From Streptomyces roseoviridis (GTDB lineage Bacteria > Actinomycetota > Actinomycetes > Streptomycetales > Streptomycetaceae), in the NCBI RefSeq assembly GCF_039535235.1, contig NZ_BAAAWU010000001.1, positions 3,844,001-3,908,000 of the forward strand: 64,000 bases of DNA, read 5' to 3'. Shown here one piece after another: positions 34,231-42,342 of the stretch (position 1 is the first letter of the stretch; the number at the start of each line of letters is the position of its first letter). The position numbers were made by a program, and so were the translations under genes. The notes under the pieces were generated by a model. It ran no database searches and was not told where the DNA came from. It was given only the letters and a program-made list of their open reading frames with translations.

Positions 34231-35193
34231 ATGCCTGCCGTGACTGTCGAGAACCCGCTCACCCTGCCCCGCGTCGCCGCCCCCGCCGACGCCGCCGCCC
34301 GCCCCGTGCTCGCCGTGACCACGGCGCCCTCGGGCTTCGAGGGCGAGGGCTTCCCGGTGCGCCGCGCCTTCGCCGGCATCAACTACCAGTACCTCGACCC
34401 GTTCATCATGATGGACCAGATGGGCGAGGTGGAGTACGCCCCCGGCGAGCCCAAGGGCACGCCCTGGCACCCCCACCGCGGCTTCGAGACCGTCACCTAC
34501 ATCATCGACGGCGTCTTCGACCACCAGGACTCCAACGGCGGCGGCGGCACCATCACCAACGGCGACACCCAGTGGATGACCGCCGGCGCCGGCCTGCTGC
34601 ACATCGAGGCCCCGCCGGAGCACCTCGTCGTCAGCGGCGGCCTCTTCCACGGCCTCCAGCTGTGGGTCAACCTGCCGGCCGCCGACAAGATGATGGCCCC
34701 CCGCTACCAGGACATCCGCGGCGGCCAGGTCCAGCTCCTGACCTCCCCGGACGGCGGCGCGCTGCTCCGCGTCATCGCCGGCGAGCTCGACGGCCACGAG
34801 GGCCCGGGCATCACCCACACCCCCATCACGATGATCCACGCCACCCTGCGGCCCGGCGCCGAGATCAGCCTGCCGTGGCGCGAGGACTTCAACGGCCTCG
34901 CGTACGTGCTGGCCGGACGCGGCACGGTCGGCGGCGAGCGGCGCCCGGTCCACACGGGCCAGACCGCCGTCTTCGGCAAGGGCGGCCGGCTGGTCGTCCG
35001 CGCCGACGAGAAGCAGGACGGCAACACCCCGGACCTGGAGGTCGTCCTCCTCGGCGGGCGCCCGATCCGCGAGCCGATGGCGCACTACGGCCCGTTCGTC
35101 ATGAACACCCAGGCCGAACTCCGCCAGGCGTTCGAGGACTTCCAGGCGGGCCGCCTCGGCACGATCCCGGCCGTGCACGGCATGGGCGAGTGA
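34231..35193 (+). CDS. Pirin-family protein
   Basis: 320 residues, two cupin domains. The N-terminal cupin carries the metal site, with two His in TPWHPHRGFET and His/Glu in LLHIEAP. The C-terminal cupin has LPWREDFNGLAYVLAGRGTVGG. Pirins are Fe-binding redox-sensitive regulators, and some oxidise quercetin. In Streptomyces ambofaciens a pirin was reported to act on central metabolism by inhibiting an acyl-CoA dehydrogenase. One such gene is 0.8 kb upstream here on the other strand. ATG 34231 has a canonical AGGAGG 6 nt upstream. Direct repeats GTTCA-TT-GTTCA and TAAAGT just upstream (34181-34199) look like promoter/operator elements. Confidence 0.94.
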   Translation: MPAVTVENPLTLPRVAAPADAAARPVLAVTTAPSGFEGEGFPVRRAFAGINYQYLDPFIMMDQMGEVEYAPGEPKGTPWHPHRGFETVTYIIDGVFDHQDSNGGGGTITNGDTQWMTAGAGLLHIEAPPEHLVVSGGLFHGLQLWVNLPAADKMMAPRYQDIRGGQVQLLTSPDGGALLRVIAGELDGHEGPGITHTPITMIHATLRPGAEISLPWREDFNGLAYVLAGRGTVGGERRPVHTGQTAVFGKGGRLVVRADEKQDGNTPDLEVVLLGGRPIREPMAHYGPFVMNTQAELRQAFEDFQAGRLGTIPAVHGMGE

Positions 35194-35280
35194 CGGCGGT
35201 CCGTCCGCACCGGGGCCGTACGGGCTGACGCGGCCGGCCCCGGCACGTCCGGCCCCCTGGGGCCAGCGCCCCCGGGTCCG

Positions 35281-35363
35281 GCCTTCCGCGTCCGGCTCCC
35301 CTGGTCCGGCTCGCGGGTCCGCCTTCCGCGTCCGGCTCCCCGGGTCTGGCCTCCCGCGTCCGG
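35281..35363. repeat. Intergenic degenerate tandem repeat
   Basis: GCCTTCCGCGTCCGGCTCCC occurs at 35281 and again at 35321 (40-bp period), with a partial third copy near 35349. It lies in the 287-nt gap after the pirin gene, which has no visible gene. Confidence 0.7.
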
Positions 35364-35400
35364 GTGCCGCGCCGGGATGCGGGGAGCCCTATGCCCCCTG

Positions 35401-35436
35401 GGCCGTACGAGCTGACGGCGCGTCACTCGTACGGCC
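35401..35436. terminator. Strong hairpin upstream of the AI-2E family gene
   Basis: A perfect 11-bp inverted repeat GGCCGTACGAG / CTCGTACGGCC with a 14-nt loop. It could terminate pirin transcription or act as a regulatory dyad 45 nt before the next start. No U tract follows. Confidence 0.55.
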
Positions 35437-35480
35437 TCCAGCGCGCGACGACGCGCCGCCGGGCGTGATCCGGTGGTCGG

Positions 35481-36575
35481 GTGCAGACCACCCGACCGCT
35501 CCTGCCCGAAGGCGTCCGCCGCACCGCCGCCTGGTGCGTCGTCTTCCTGCTCGTCACCGGGGTCGCCGCGGTCCTCGTCCGGCTGTGCGTCACCTTCAGG
35601 ACGGCCGTCACCCCCGTCCTGCTCGCGCTCCTCGGCACCGCGCTCCTCGGTCCGCTCCACCGGCGGCTGCTGCGCATGAAGGTGCAGAGGTCGCTCGCCG
35701 CCGGGCTCACAGTCCTCGCCGTCCTCGCGGTCGTCGGCGGTGCCACGTACATCGTGGTCGCCGCGCTCCTGGAGACCGGCGACCAGATCGTCTCCTCCGT
35801 GCGGCGGGCCGCGCGGGACATCGCCGGGCACTTCGGCGCCGCCGGCACCTCCCTCGACGACCTCGCCGCGAACTCCAGGGAGCTGCTCCAGAGGTTCGGC
35901 GGCACCGCCGCCTCCGGAGTGATCTCCGGGCTCAGCGTGGTCGGCGAGATGATGGCCACCGCCGTCCTCGCGCTGCTCCTCGTCTTCTTCTTCCTGCGCG
36001 ACTCCGACCGGGCCGTCGGCGCGCTGCGCTCCCTCGCCCCCGCCTCCACCGGCGACACGGTCGAGGCGATGGGGCGGCGCGCCTTCGAGGCCGTCGAGGG
36101 CTTCATGCGCGGCACGACCCTCATCGCCCTGATCGACGCCACCTTCATCACCGTCGGGCTGCTGGTCCTGCGCGTGCCCGGGGCGGTCGGGCTCGGCGCC
36201 CTCGTCTTCGTCGGCGCCTACATCCCGTACCTCGGTGCCGTCATCTCCGGCGCCGTCGCCGTCCTCGTCGCGCTCGCCGACCGCGGCTTCGTCATCGCCC
36301 TGTGGGCGCTGGGCGTCGTCCTCGCCGTGCAGGTCCTGGAGGGGCACGTCCTCCAGCCGGTGATCCAGAGCCGGACCGTGCAGATGCACCCGGCCGTGGT
36401 GATGCTCGCCATCACGGCCGGGGCGTCCGTGGCCGGGATCCTGGGCATGCTGCTCGCCGTGCCGCTGACGGCGGCCGCGTTCGGGGTGATCGGCGAGCTG
36501 CGCACGCGGTACGGACGGGGAGCCGGGGCGGGCGGTACCGGGGCGGCGGGCGGTGCCCGCGCCGCGGAGCCGTGA
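35481..36575 (+). CDS. AI-2E family transporter (PerM/TqsA-like)
   Basis: 364 residues, about seven or eight TM helices. Two N-terminal TMs (TAAWCVVFLLVTGVAAVLV and VTPVLLALLGTALLGPL) are followed by a third TM, then a long soluble helical segment (about 95-150) and a TM pair. The C-terminal block has the conserved GAYIPYLGAVISG and EGHVLQPVIQSRTVQMHP. These two motifs define the AI-2E/UPF0118 family, which includes autoinducer-2 exporter TqsA and Na+/H+ antiporter-like members. The substrate here is unknown. The Gly/Ala tail is low complexity. GTG 35481 has only a weak upstream GGTGG, so the exact start is uncertain. Confidence 0.9.
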   Translation: MQTTRPLLPEGVRRTAAWCVVFLLVTGVAAVLVRLCVTFRTAVTPVLLALLGTALLGPLHRRLLRMKVQRSLAAGLTVLAVLAVVGGATYIVVAALLETGDQIVSSVRRAARDIAGHFGAAGTSLDDLAANSRELLQRFGGTAASGVISGLSVVGEMMATAVLALLLVFFFLRDSDRAVGALRSLAPASTGDTVEAMGRRAFEAVEGFMRGTTLIALIDATFITVGLLVLRVPGAVGLGALVFVGAYIPYLGAVISGAVAVLVALADRGFVIALWALGVVLAVQVLEGHVLQPVIQSRTVQMHPAVVMLAITAGASVAGILGMLLAVPLTAAAFGVIGELRTRYGRGAGAGGTGAAGGARAAEP

Positions 36576-36578
36576 TCC

Positions 36579-37400
36579 TCAGGTCGTCGCGGCCGGCATG
36601 CCTCCCGGCTGGAAGGACTTCAGCATCTCCTCCAGGGCCGCCTGGTCCGGGCCCACGAACGGGTCCGCGTCCGGCGCCATCGTGAGCGTCTCGATCATCC
36701 GGTCCACCATCCGCACGGCCGGCGGCAGATGGGTGCTCAGGACGATCTCCGGATTCATCTCCCGGAACTGGTCCACCCACCGGGCGTACTTCACCGGGTC
36801 CACGATGTGCACCCACGGGCTGTCCAGCGTCGCCCACAGCAGCTGCGCCTCCCGCAGCTCCTCCGGCTTGAGGTCGCTCGCGTGCCCGCTCTCGGCGAGC
36901 TCGGCGGTCGGCACGGGCCCGCCGAAGCAGTCGGAACTGAAGCAGATCCGGGTCCTGTCGTCGTAGAAGCCCACCGTGGCCGGGCTGTCGAAGAGCGGCG
37001 GCCGGAAGGCGTGGAGCGAGCGGTCGCCGACGTCGAGGGACTGGCCGGGGTTGAGGAAGTAGACGCGGTCCATCGGCAGCGGGCGTTCGGTGGTCATGAT
37101 CCCGGCGCCGATGAACGTGGTCACCACCCGTGCTCTCGGCGCGGCGACGAGCAGGTCGAAGATGCCGCCCGTGTGGTCCCGGTCGGGGTGGGTGAGCCAG
37201 ATCCAGAGGATGTCGGCGGGGTCCACGACCTCGCCGATCGTGGCCACGAAGTCGCGGTCGGAGAGGGAGAGTCCGGTGTCGACGACGACGGGTTCGCGGG
37301 CGGTGAGGACGTAGGCGTTGACGGGGATGTGGCCGATGCCCGGTATCTCGAGGCTGTCGGCCAGGACGGTGGTGTCGCTGCCGACCTTGTGGGTGTCCAT
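36579..37400 (-). CDS. Metallo-beta-lactamase-fold hydrolase (flavodiiron/ODP-like)
   Basis: 273 residues. The MBL metal motif is THPDRDHTGG (HxDxDH), followed by DSPATVGFYD and FSSDCFGG (bridging Asp) and STHLPP (last His). The HxDxDH spacing and the SSDCFGG segment resemble the oxygen-sensing di-iron ODP/flavodiiron core rather than true beta-lactamases. No flavodoxin domain is attached. The substrate is unknown, and a role in redox or oxygen response is inference. ATG 37400 is preceded by GGAG. It converges with the AI-2E family gene, 3 nt apart. Confidence 0.87.
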   Translation of the reverse strand: MDTHKVGSDTTVLADSLEIPGIGHIPVNAYVLTAREPVVVDTGLSLSDRDFVATIGEVVDPADILWIWLTHPDRDHTGGIFDLLVAAPRARVVTTFIGAGIMTTERPLPMDRVYFLNPGQSLDVGDRSLHAFRPPLFDSPATVGFYDDRTRICFSSDCFGGPVPTAELAESGHASDLKPEELREAQLLWATLDSPWVHIVDPVKYARWVDQFREMNPEIVLSTHLPPAVRMVDRMIETLTMAPDADPFVGPDQAALEEMLKSFQPGGMPAATT

Positions 37401-37483
37401 GACGAGCTCCGTGGTCCCCCCGGCGGGTGGTGCCCCTGCGGCCGTACGACACCAGTCTCCGCCCGGTGGGCGGCCCCCGCCCG

Positions 37484-39628
37484 TCAGCCGGGCGGAGCCT
37501 GCCCGGGGACCCGCTCCGCACAGGGCCCCTGCCCCGACGGCGGCTCGTGCAGTTCGAACCAGATCGCCTTGCCCTCGCCGCGCGGGTCCACGCCCCACGC
37601 GTGCGCCAGCATCTCCATGAGGATCAGCCCGCGCCCGCTGGACGCCATCTCGCCCGGGTGCCGCTTGTGCGGCAGGTCGTCGCTGGTGTCCGCCACCTCG
37701 ACCCGCAGCCGGCGCGCGTTCTCCAGGCAGACGACCTCGGCCACGAGCAGGGCGTCGCCGTCGGTGTGCACGAGGACGTTGGTGACCATCTCGGAGACCA
37801 TGAGGACCGCCGAGTCGACCTGGTCCTCGTCCGACCAGTCGTGCAGGAGCTGGCGCACCTGCTCGCGGGCGGCGGCGATGCGTTCGGGCTCGGCCTGGGC
37901 GACGGTCATCATCGTGCGGCGCGGGGCCTCCCGTACCGCCGTGCCCTGCCGGGAGAGCAGCAGGACGGCGATGTCGTCCTCGCGGCGGTCGGCGAGCGGG
38001 CCCGTGGTGTGGTGCGAGCCGGGCCCGTGGACGGCCTCGACCAGCCGGTCGGCGAGCGCCTCCAGGTCCTCGCCGTCGTCGGACTCCAGGAGCTTCCTGA
38101 CCCGTTCCCAGCCGCTGTCCAGGTCGTGGCCGCCGGTCTCCAGGAGCCCGTCGGTGCAGATCATGAGGGTCTCGCCGGGTTCGAGGGTGAGGCGGGTGGT
38201 GGGGTAGTCGCTGTCCGGGTCGATGCCGAGGGGCAGACCACCGGCCGTGGGCCGGAGCAGAACCGTTCCGTCGGTCATCCGCACCGCCGGATCGGGGTGC
38301 CCGGCCCGCGCGATCTCCACCGTGCCGTTCTCCACGTCGACCTCCAGGTAGAGGCAGGTCGCGAACCGGGGCCCGTCGCCGTCCTCCCCCGCGCCGGCGC
38401 CCATGTCGGCGCCGTCGTTGAGCCCGTGGAGGAAACGGGAGGCGCGCGAGAGCACCGCGTCGGGCCCGTGCCCCTCGGAGGCGTACGCCCGCAGCGCGAT
38501 CCGCAGCTGCCCCATCAGCCCGGCCGCCCGCACGTCGTGCCCCTGTACGTCGCCGATGACCAGGGCGATCCGCCCCGCGCCCGCCCCGTCGGGCAGCCGG
38601 ATCATGTCGTACCAGTCGCCGCCGACCTGGAGCCCGCCGCCGGTGGGGACGTACCGCGCGGCCACCCGGATCCCCGGGATGCCGGGGCCGAGCACCGGCA
38701 TCATCGTCCGCTGGAGGCCGAGCGACAGCTCGCGCTCCGACTCGGCCACCCCGGCCCGGGCCAGGGCCTGAGCGAGCATCCGGGCGACCGTCGTCAGGAC
38801 GGAGCGCTCGTCGGGCGTGAACGCCACCGGATGCTTGAACGCGGCCATCCACGCGCCCATCGTCCGGCCGGCGACGACGAGCGGGACGAAGGCCCAGGAG
38901 CGGCGGCCGAACCGCTGGGCCAGCGGCCAGGTCATCGGGAAGCGGCGCGCGTACTCCTCGGGGCTGGGCAGGTAGATCGCCCGTCCGGTCCGCACCACCT
39001 CGGCCGCCGGGTAGTCGGTGTCCAGGGTCATCGAGGTGAACGGGCCCTCGTCGCCGTCGCCGTGGCCGTGGTGCCCGATGATCGTCAGCCGGTCGCCCGA
39101 CATGCCGAAGACGGCGAGCCCGTCCGGCGAGAACCCGGGCATGGACAGCGACGCCGCCACCCGCAGCACCTCGGCCGTCGACCGCGCCTCGGCGAGCGCC
39201 CGGCCGGCGTCGAGGAGGAACGCCTCGCGGGAGCGGCGCCAGTCACCCGTGACGGGGGTGCGGGCGGCGGTGCCGGGCTGGGGTTCGGCGACCTCCTGGA
39301 GGGTGCCGACCAGCTGGTAGTCGTTTCCCTCGATCAGGGGCTTCGACCTGCTCCGTACCGTACGGAGCACCCGGCCGTCCCCGTCCATGATCCGCAGCCG
39401 GGCCTCGGCCAGCGTGCCCTCGGCGACGGCCAGGCCGACCACGCCGTCGATCTCGTTCCAGTCGACCGGATGGAAGCGCGAACGCACCGCCGCCTCGCTG
39501 AGCCGGACGGGCTCGGCGGGCAGCCCGAGGAGCCGGGCCGCCTCGGCGTCGAGCGTGACGATCCCGGAGGCGTTGTCCCAGCGCCACAGGCCGGTCGCGA
39601 TGGCGGCCAGGACGTCCTCGGTGCGCAT
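37484..39628 (-). CDS. PAS-GAF-SpoIIE phosphatase with C-terminal HATPase (RsbU/RsbW-like fusion)
   Basis: 714 residues combining sensing, phosphatase and kinase modules of the partner-switching type. A PAS-like domain comes first (about 5-115: GLWRWDNASGIVTLDAEAA). A GAF domain follows (about 150-310: FVPLVVAGRTMGAWMAAF). The PP2C/SpoIIE phosphatase (about 330-560) has metal Asp in GGDWYDMI, VIGDVQGHD and TDGLLETGG. A HATPase_c anti-sigma-factor-like kinase domain is C-terminal (about 580-700: SEMVTNVLVHTDG with the N-box, then SSGRGLILMEMLA). It can in principle both phosphorylate and dephosphorylate an anti-anti-sigma factor. No sigma or STAS gene is adjacent. ATG 39628 has only a weak ribosome binding site. 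Confidence 0.93.
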   Translation of the reverse strand: MRTEDVLAAIATGLWRWDNASGIVTLDAEAARLLGLPAEPVRLSEAAVRSRFHPVDWNEIDGVVGLAVAEGTLAEARLRIMDGDGRVLRTVRSRSKPLIEGNDYQLVGTLQEVAEPQPGTAARTPVTGDWRRSREAFLLDAGRALAEARSTAEVLRVAASLSMPGFSPDGLAVFGMSGDRLTIIGHHGHGDGDEGPFTSMTLDTDYPAAEVVRTGRAIYLPSPEEYARRFPMTWPLAQRFGRRSWAFVPLVVAGRTMGAWMAAFKHPVAFTPDERSVLTTVARMLAQALARAGVAESERELSLGLQRTMMPVLGPGIPGIRVAARYVPTGGGLQVGGDWYDMIRLPDGAGAGRIALVIGDVQGHDVRAAGLMGQLRIALRAYASEGHGPDAVLSRASRFLHGLNDGADMGAGAGEDGDGPRFATCLYLEVDVENGTVEIARAGHPDPAVRMTDGTVLLRPTAGGLPLGIDPDSDYPTTRLTLEPGETLMICTDGLLETGGHDLDSGWERVRKLLESDDGEDLEALADRLVEAVHGPGSHHTTGPLADRREDDIAVLLLSRQGTAVREAPRRTMMTVAQAEPERIAAAREQVRQLLHDWSDEDQVDSAVLMVSEMVTNVLVHTDGDALLVAEVVCLENARRLRVEVADTSDDLPHKRHPGEMASSGRGLILMEMLAHAWGVDPRGEGKAIWFELHEPPSGQGPCAERVPGQAPPG

Positions 39629-39776
39629 TGCCCTACTTTATGAATATCGGACACCACGTCGCCACAGGTCACCACCGAGAGTATTCGGATCGCCGCCCCG
39701 GGCAGCCCGGTAGGCTTGGTACGGCTTGATTTATCAGGCTTCCCCACCACCGATCCCGAAGACTGGATGAACGACG

Positions 39777-41595
39777 ATGCATCGGTACAGGTCCCACACC
39801 TGCGGCGAGCTCCGCGCCTCTGACGTCGGCACCGACGTCCGGCTGAGCGGCTGGCTGCACAATCGGCGCGACCTGGGCGGCATCCTCTTCATCGATCTGC
39901 GCGACCACTACGGCATCACCCAGCTCGTCGCCCGCCCCGGCACCCCGGCGGCCGAGGTCCTCGACAAGCTGACCAAGGAGACCGTGGTCCGCGTCGACGG
40001 CAAGGTCGTCTCGCGCGGCGCGGAGAACGTCAACCCCGACCTCGCCACCGGCGAGATCGAGATCGAGGCCGCCGAGGTCGAGGTGCTCGGCGCGGCCCAG
40101 CAGATCCCCTTCACCATCAACACCGACGACGGCGTCAACGAGGAGCGGCGGCTCGAGTACCGCTTCCTCGACCTGCGTCGCGAGCGCATGCACCGCAACA
40201 TCATGCTGCGCTCGGCCGTGATCGCCGCGATCCGCCAGAAGATGGTGGCCCTCGGCTTCAACGAGATGGCGACCCCGATCCTCACCGCGACCTCCCCCGA
40301 GGGCGCCCGTGACTTCGTGGTCCCCTCCCGCCTGAACCCGGGCAAGTTCTACGCGCTGCCGCAGGCGCCGCAGCAGTTCAAGCAGCTGCTGATGATCTCG
40401 GGCTTCGACCGCTACTTCCAGATCGCGCCGTGCTTCCGCGACGAGGACGCCCGCGCCGACCGCTCGCCGGGCGAGTTCTACCAGCTCGACGTCGAGATGA
40501 GCTTCGTCGAGCAGGAGGACGTCTTCCAGCCGATCGAGAAGCTCATGACCGAGCTGTTCGAGGAGTTCGGCGGCGGCCGCCCGGTCACCTCCCCGTTCCC
40601 GCGGATCCCGTTCCGCGAGGCCATGCTGAAGTACGGCTCCGACAAGCCGGACCTGCGCGCCAAGCTGGAGCTCGTCGACGTCACCGACGTCTTCGAGGGC
40701 TCGGAGTTCAAGGCGTTCGCCGGCAAGCACGTGCGCGCCCTCGCCGTGCCGGACACGGGCGACCAGCCGCGCAAGTTCTTCGACGCCATGGGCGACTTCG
40801 CCGTCGAGCAGGGCGCGAAGGGCCTGGCGTGGGTGCGCGTCGGCGAGGGGAACGCCCTGACCGGCCCCATCGCCAAGTTCCTCACCGAGGACAACGTCAA
40901 GGCCCTCGTGGAGCGCCTCGGCCTGGAGCCCGGCCACGCGATCTTCTTCGGCGCGGGCGACTTCGACGAGGTCTCCAAGATCATGGGCGCCGTCCGCGTC
41001 GAGGCCGCCAAGCGCGCCGGCCACTTCGAGGAGGGCGTGTTCCGCTTCTGCTGGATCGTCGACTTCCCGATGTACGAGAAGGACGAGGAGACCGGCAAGA
41101 TCGACTTCTCCCACAACCCGTTCTCCATGCCGCAGGGTGGCATGAAGGACCTGGAGGAGAAGGACCCGCTGGACATCCTGGCCTGGCAGTACGACATCGT
41201 CTGCAACGGCGTGGAGCTGTCCTCCGGCGCGATCCGGAACCACGAGCCCGAGATCATGCTGAAGGCCTTCGAGATCGCCGGCTACGACCGCGACACCGTC
41301 GAGCAGGAGTTCGCGGGCATGCTCCGCGCCTTCCGTTTCGGCGCCCCCCCCGCACGGCGGCATCGCCCCGGGCGTGGACCGCATCGTGATGCTCCTCGCC
41401 GACGAGCCCAACATCCGCGAGACCATCGCCTTCCCGCTCAACGGCAACGCCCAGGACCTGATGATGGGCGCGCCGACGGAGCTGGACGAGTCCCGCCTGA
41501 AGGAGCTCCACATCGCCCTGCGCAAGCCGGCCGAGACCAAGGTCGTCGAGGGCCGCCCGGTGACGGAGGCCGTGCACCCGGACGCGGCGCGGTAA
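39777..41595 (+). CDS. aspS: Aspartyl-tRNA synthetase, frame broken by an extra C
   Basis: A class II synthetase. The N-terminal OB-fold anticodon-binding domain starts HRYRSHTCGELRASDVG. Class II motif 2 is FRDEDARADR, and the GAD insertion domain is present (about residues 290-420). The frame is intact to codon 523, then a run of eight C (41344-41351) replaces the expected seven and shifts it. In the raw frame the end is a non-homologous arginine-rich tail to 41618. Removing one C restores motif 3 (GGIAPGVDRIVMLL) and the usual C-terminus ending at TAA 41595, about 605 residues in all. As aspS is essential, a sequencing or assembly error in the homopolymer is the likeliest cause. Confidence 0.93.
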
Positions 41596-41619
41596 GCACG
41601 AGCCGGACGCGGACGTGAG

Positions 41620-41658
41620 GAGGGCCCGGAGCCGTCGTAGGAGACGGTCCGGGCCCTC
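41620..41658 (+). terminator. Terminator after aspS
   Basis: A perfect 11-bp stem GAGGGCCCGGA / TCCGGGCCCTC with an inner CCGTC/GACGG stem around GTAGGA. There is no U tract. Confidence 0.85.
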
Positions 41659-41686
41659 GGCAGTACGACCTCTGGGCCGACCGTGA

Positions 41687-41833
41687 GCAGCCCGGTTCTC
41701 CGTACGATCTCTCGGCCGGTGCCTCCACTTCGACGAGGAGGAATTCGGCGAGTGGTACGAGACCATCCTGCGCACCCACCGCGTCCTGACGACGGACCCG
41801 GGCAGTCCCTGGCTGACGATTCCCTGGGCATGA
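41687..41833 (+). pseudogene. Possible remnant coding fragment
   Basis: An open stretch of 48 codons with no credible start, closed by TGA at 41831-41833. It reads like real protein at its C-terminal half (FDEEEFGEWYETILRTHRVL, then TTDPGSPWLTIPWA) but lacks an upstream gene body. It may be the 3' end of a lost gene. It lies between aspS and the Rhs immunity gene, where insertion and decay are common. I do not recognise the family. Confidence 0.3.
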
Positions 41834-41991
41834 GCGCGCCAGCGGGCTACGCGGACCCTACTGGCCGCCGTGAGATCACGGAGGCGGGTGGACGGACTCG
41901 CGCGCAGTTCGGCTTCGGTCCCGCAAGGCGGCGGATACGAAGTTGGTCGAGTGGTCCGCCGAAGCCCGTCTCGCTCAGACCACTTGGTCGA
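41834..41991. other. Lower-GC intergenic stretch next to the Rhs immunity gene
   Basis: Together with the remnant upstream, this completes about 330 nt without a credible gene between the aspS terminator and the immunity gene stop. No inverted repeat, tRNA or integrase site is apparent. Confidence 0.4.
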
Positions 41992-42342
41992 TCAATGGAA
42001 AAGCAGTTCGTCCCTGAGGGCGGCGGACGGAAATACCCGCAGGCGCAGGACTCCTCGCACCGACCCCATCGAGAACTCGGTGCACAATGACGTTTCGCCG
42101 TTCGCTTCGTCGATCCATAGACGTGTGGCCCCCTCTCTGTAGATATCGACTCGCACGTCGTCGCCCACTTTCCAGACCATGCGAACCGAGCGTCCTGCGG
42201 GGCTGAAACTGAAGCGAATCGGCTCTGACCCCACTTCCGTCAGATCGATCTCATAGATCCCCTCTTGTGTCTCCGTCGGTTCGGCGCCGATGGCTTCGGC
42301 GAAGTTCTGAAGGTCCGGTACCGTGAATTCCTCATGTGTCAC
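41992..42342 (-). CDS. Probable immunity protein of the Rhs toxin
   Basis: 116 residues, no family recognised. It appears to be a small acidic alpha/beta protein: MTHEEFTVPDLQNFAEAIGA, then alternating strands (GIYEIDLTEVGSEPIRFSFS and VRMVWKVGDDVRVDIYREGA). Position identifies it: its GTG start overlaps the toxin stop by one base (TAGTG), the classic arrangement of an immunity gene directly after a polymorphic toxin. GC is well below the surroundings and similar to the toxin tip, so the two were probably acquired as one cassette. An unrelated hypothetical protein is the alternative, but the overlap makes coupling very likely. Confidence 0.7.
   Translation of the reverse strand: MTHEEFTVPDLQNFAEAIGAEPTETQEGIYEIDLTEVGSEPIRFSFSPAGRSVRMVWKVGDDVRVDIYREGATRLWIDEANGETSLCTEFSMGSVRGVLRLRVFPSAALRDELLFH

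Noticed and set aside
36579..37400. Beta-lactamase
   Set aside because: HPDRDH with SSDCFGG fits flavodiiron/ODP-like members of the fold, and there is no signal peptide.
40725..40731. Several CACGTG hexamers (for example in aspS, the oxygenase gene and phoX) as parS sites
   Set aside because: Only the central hexamer matches; the flanking GTTT/AAAC arms are absent.
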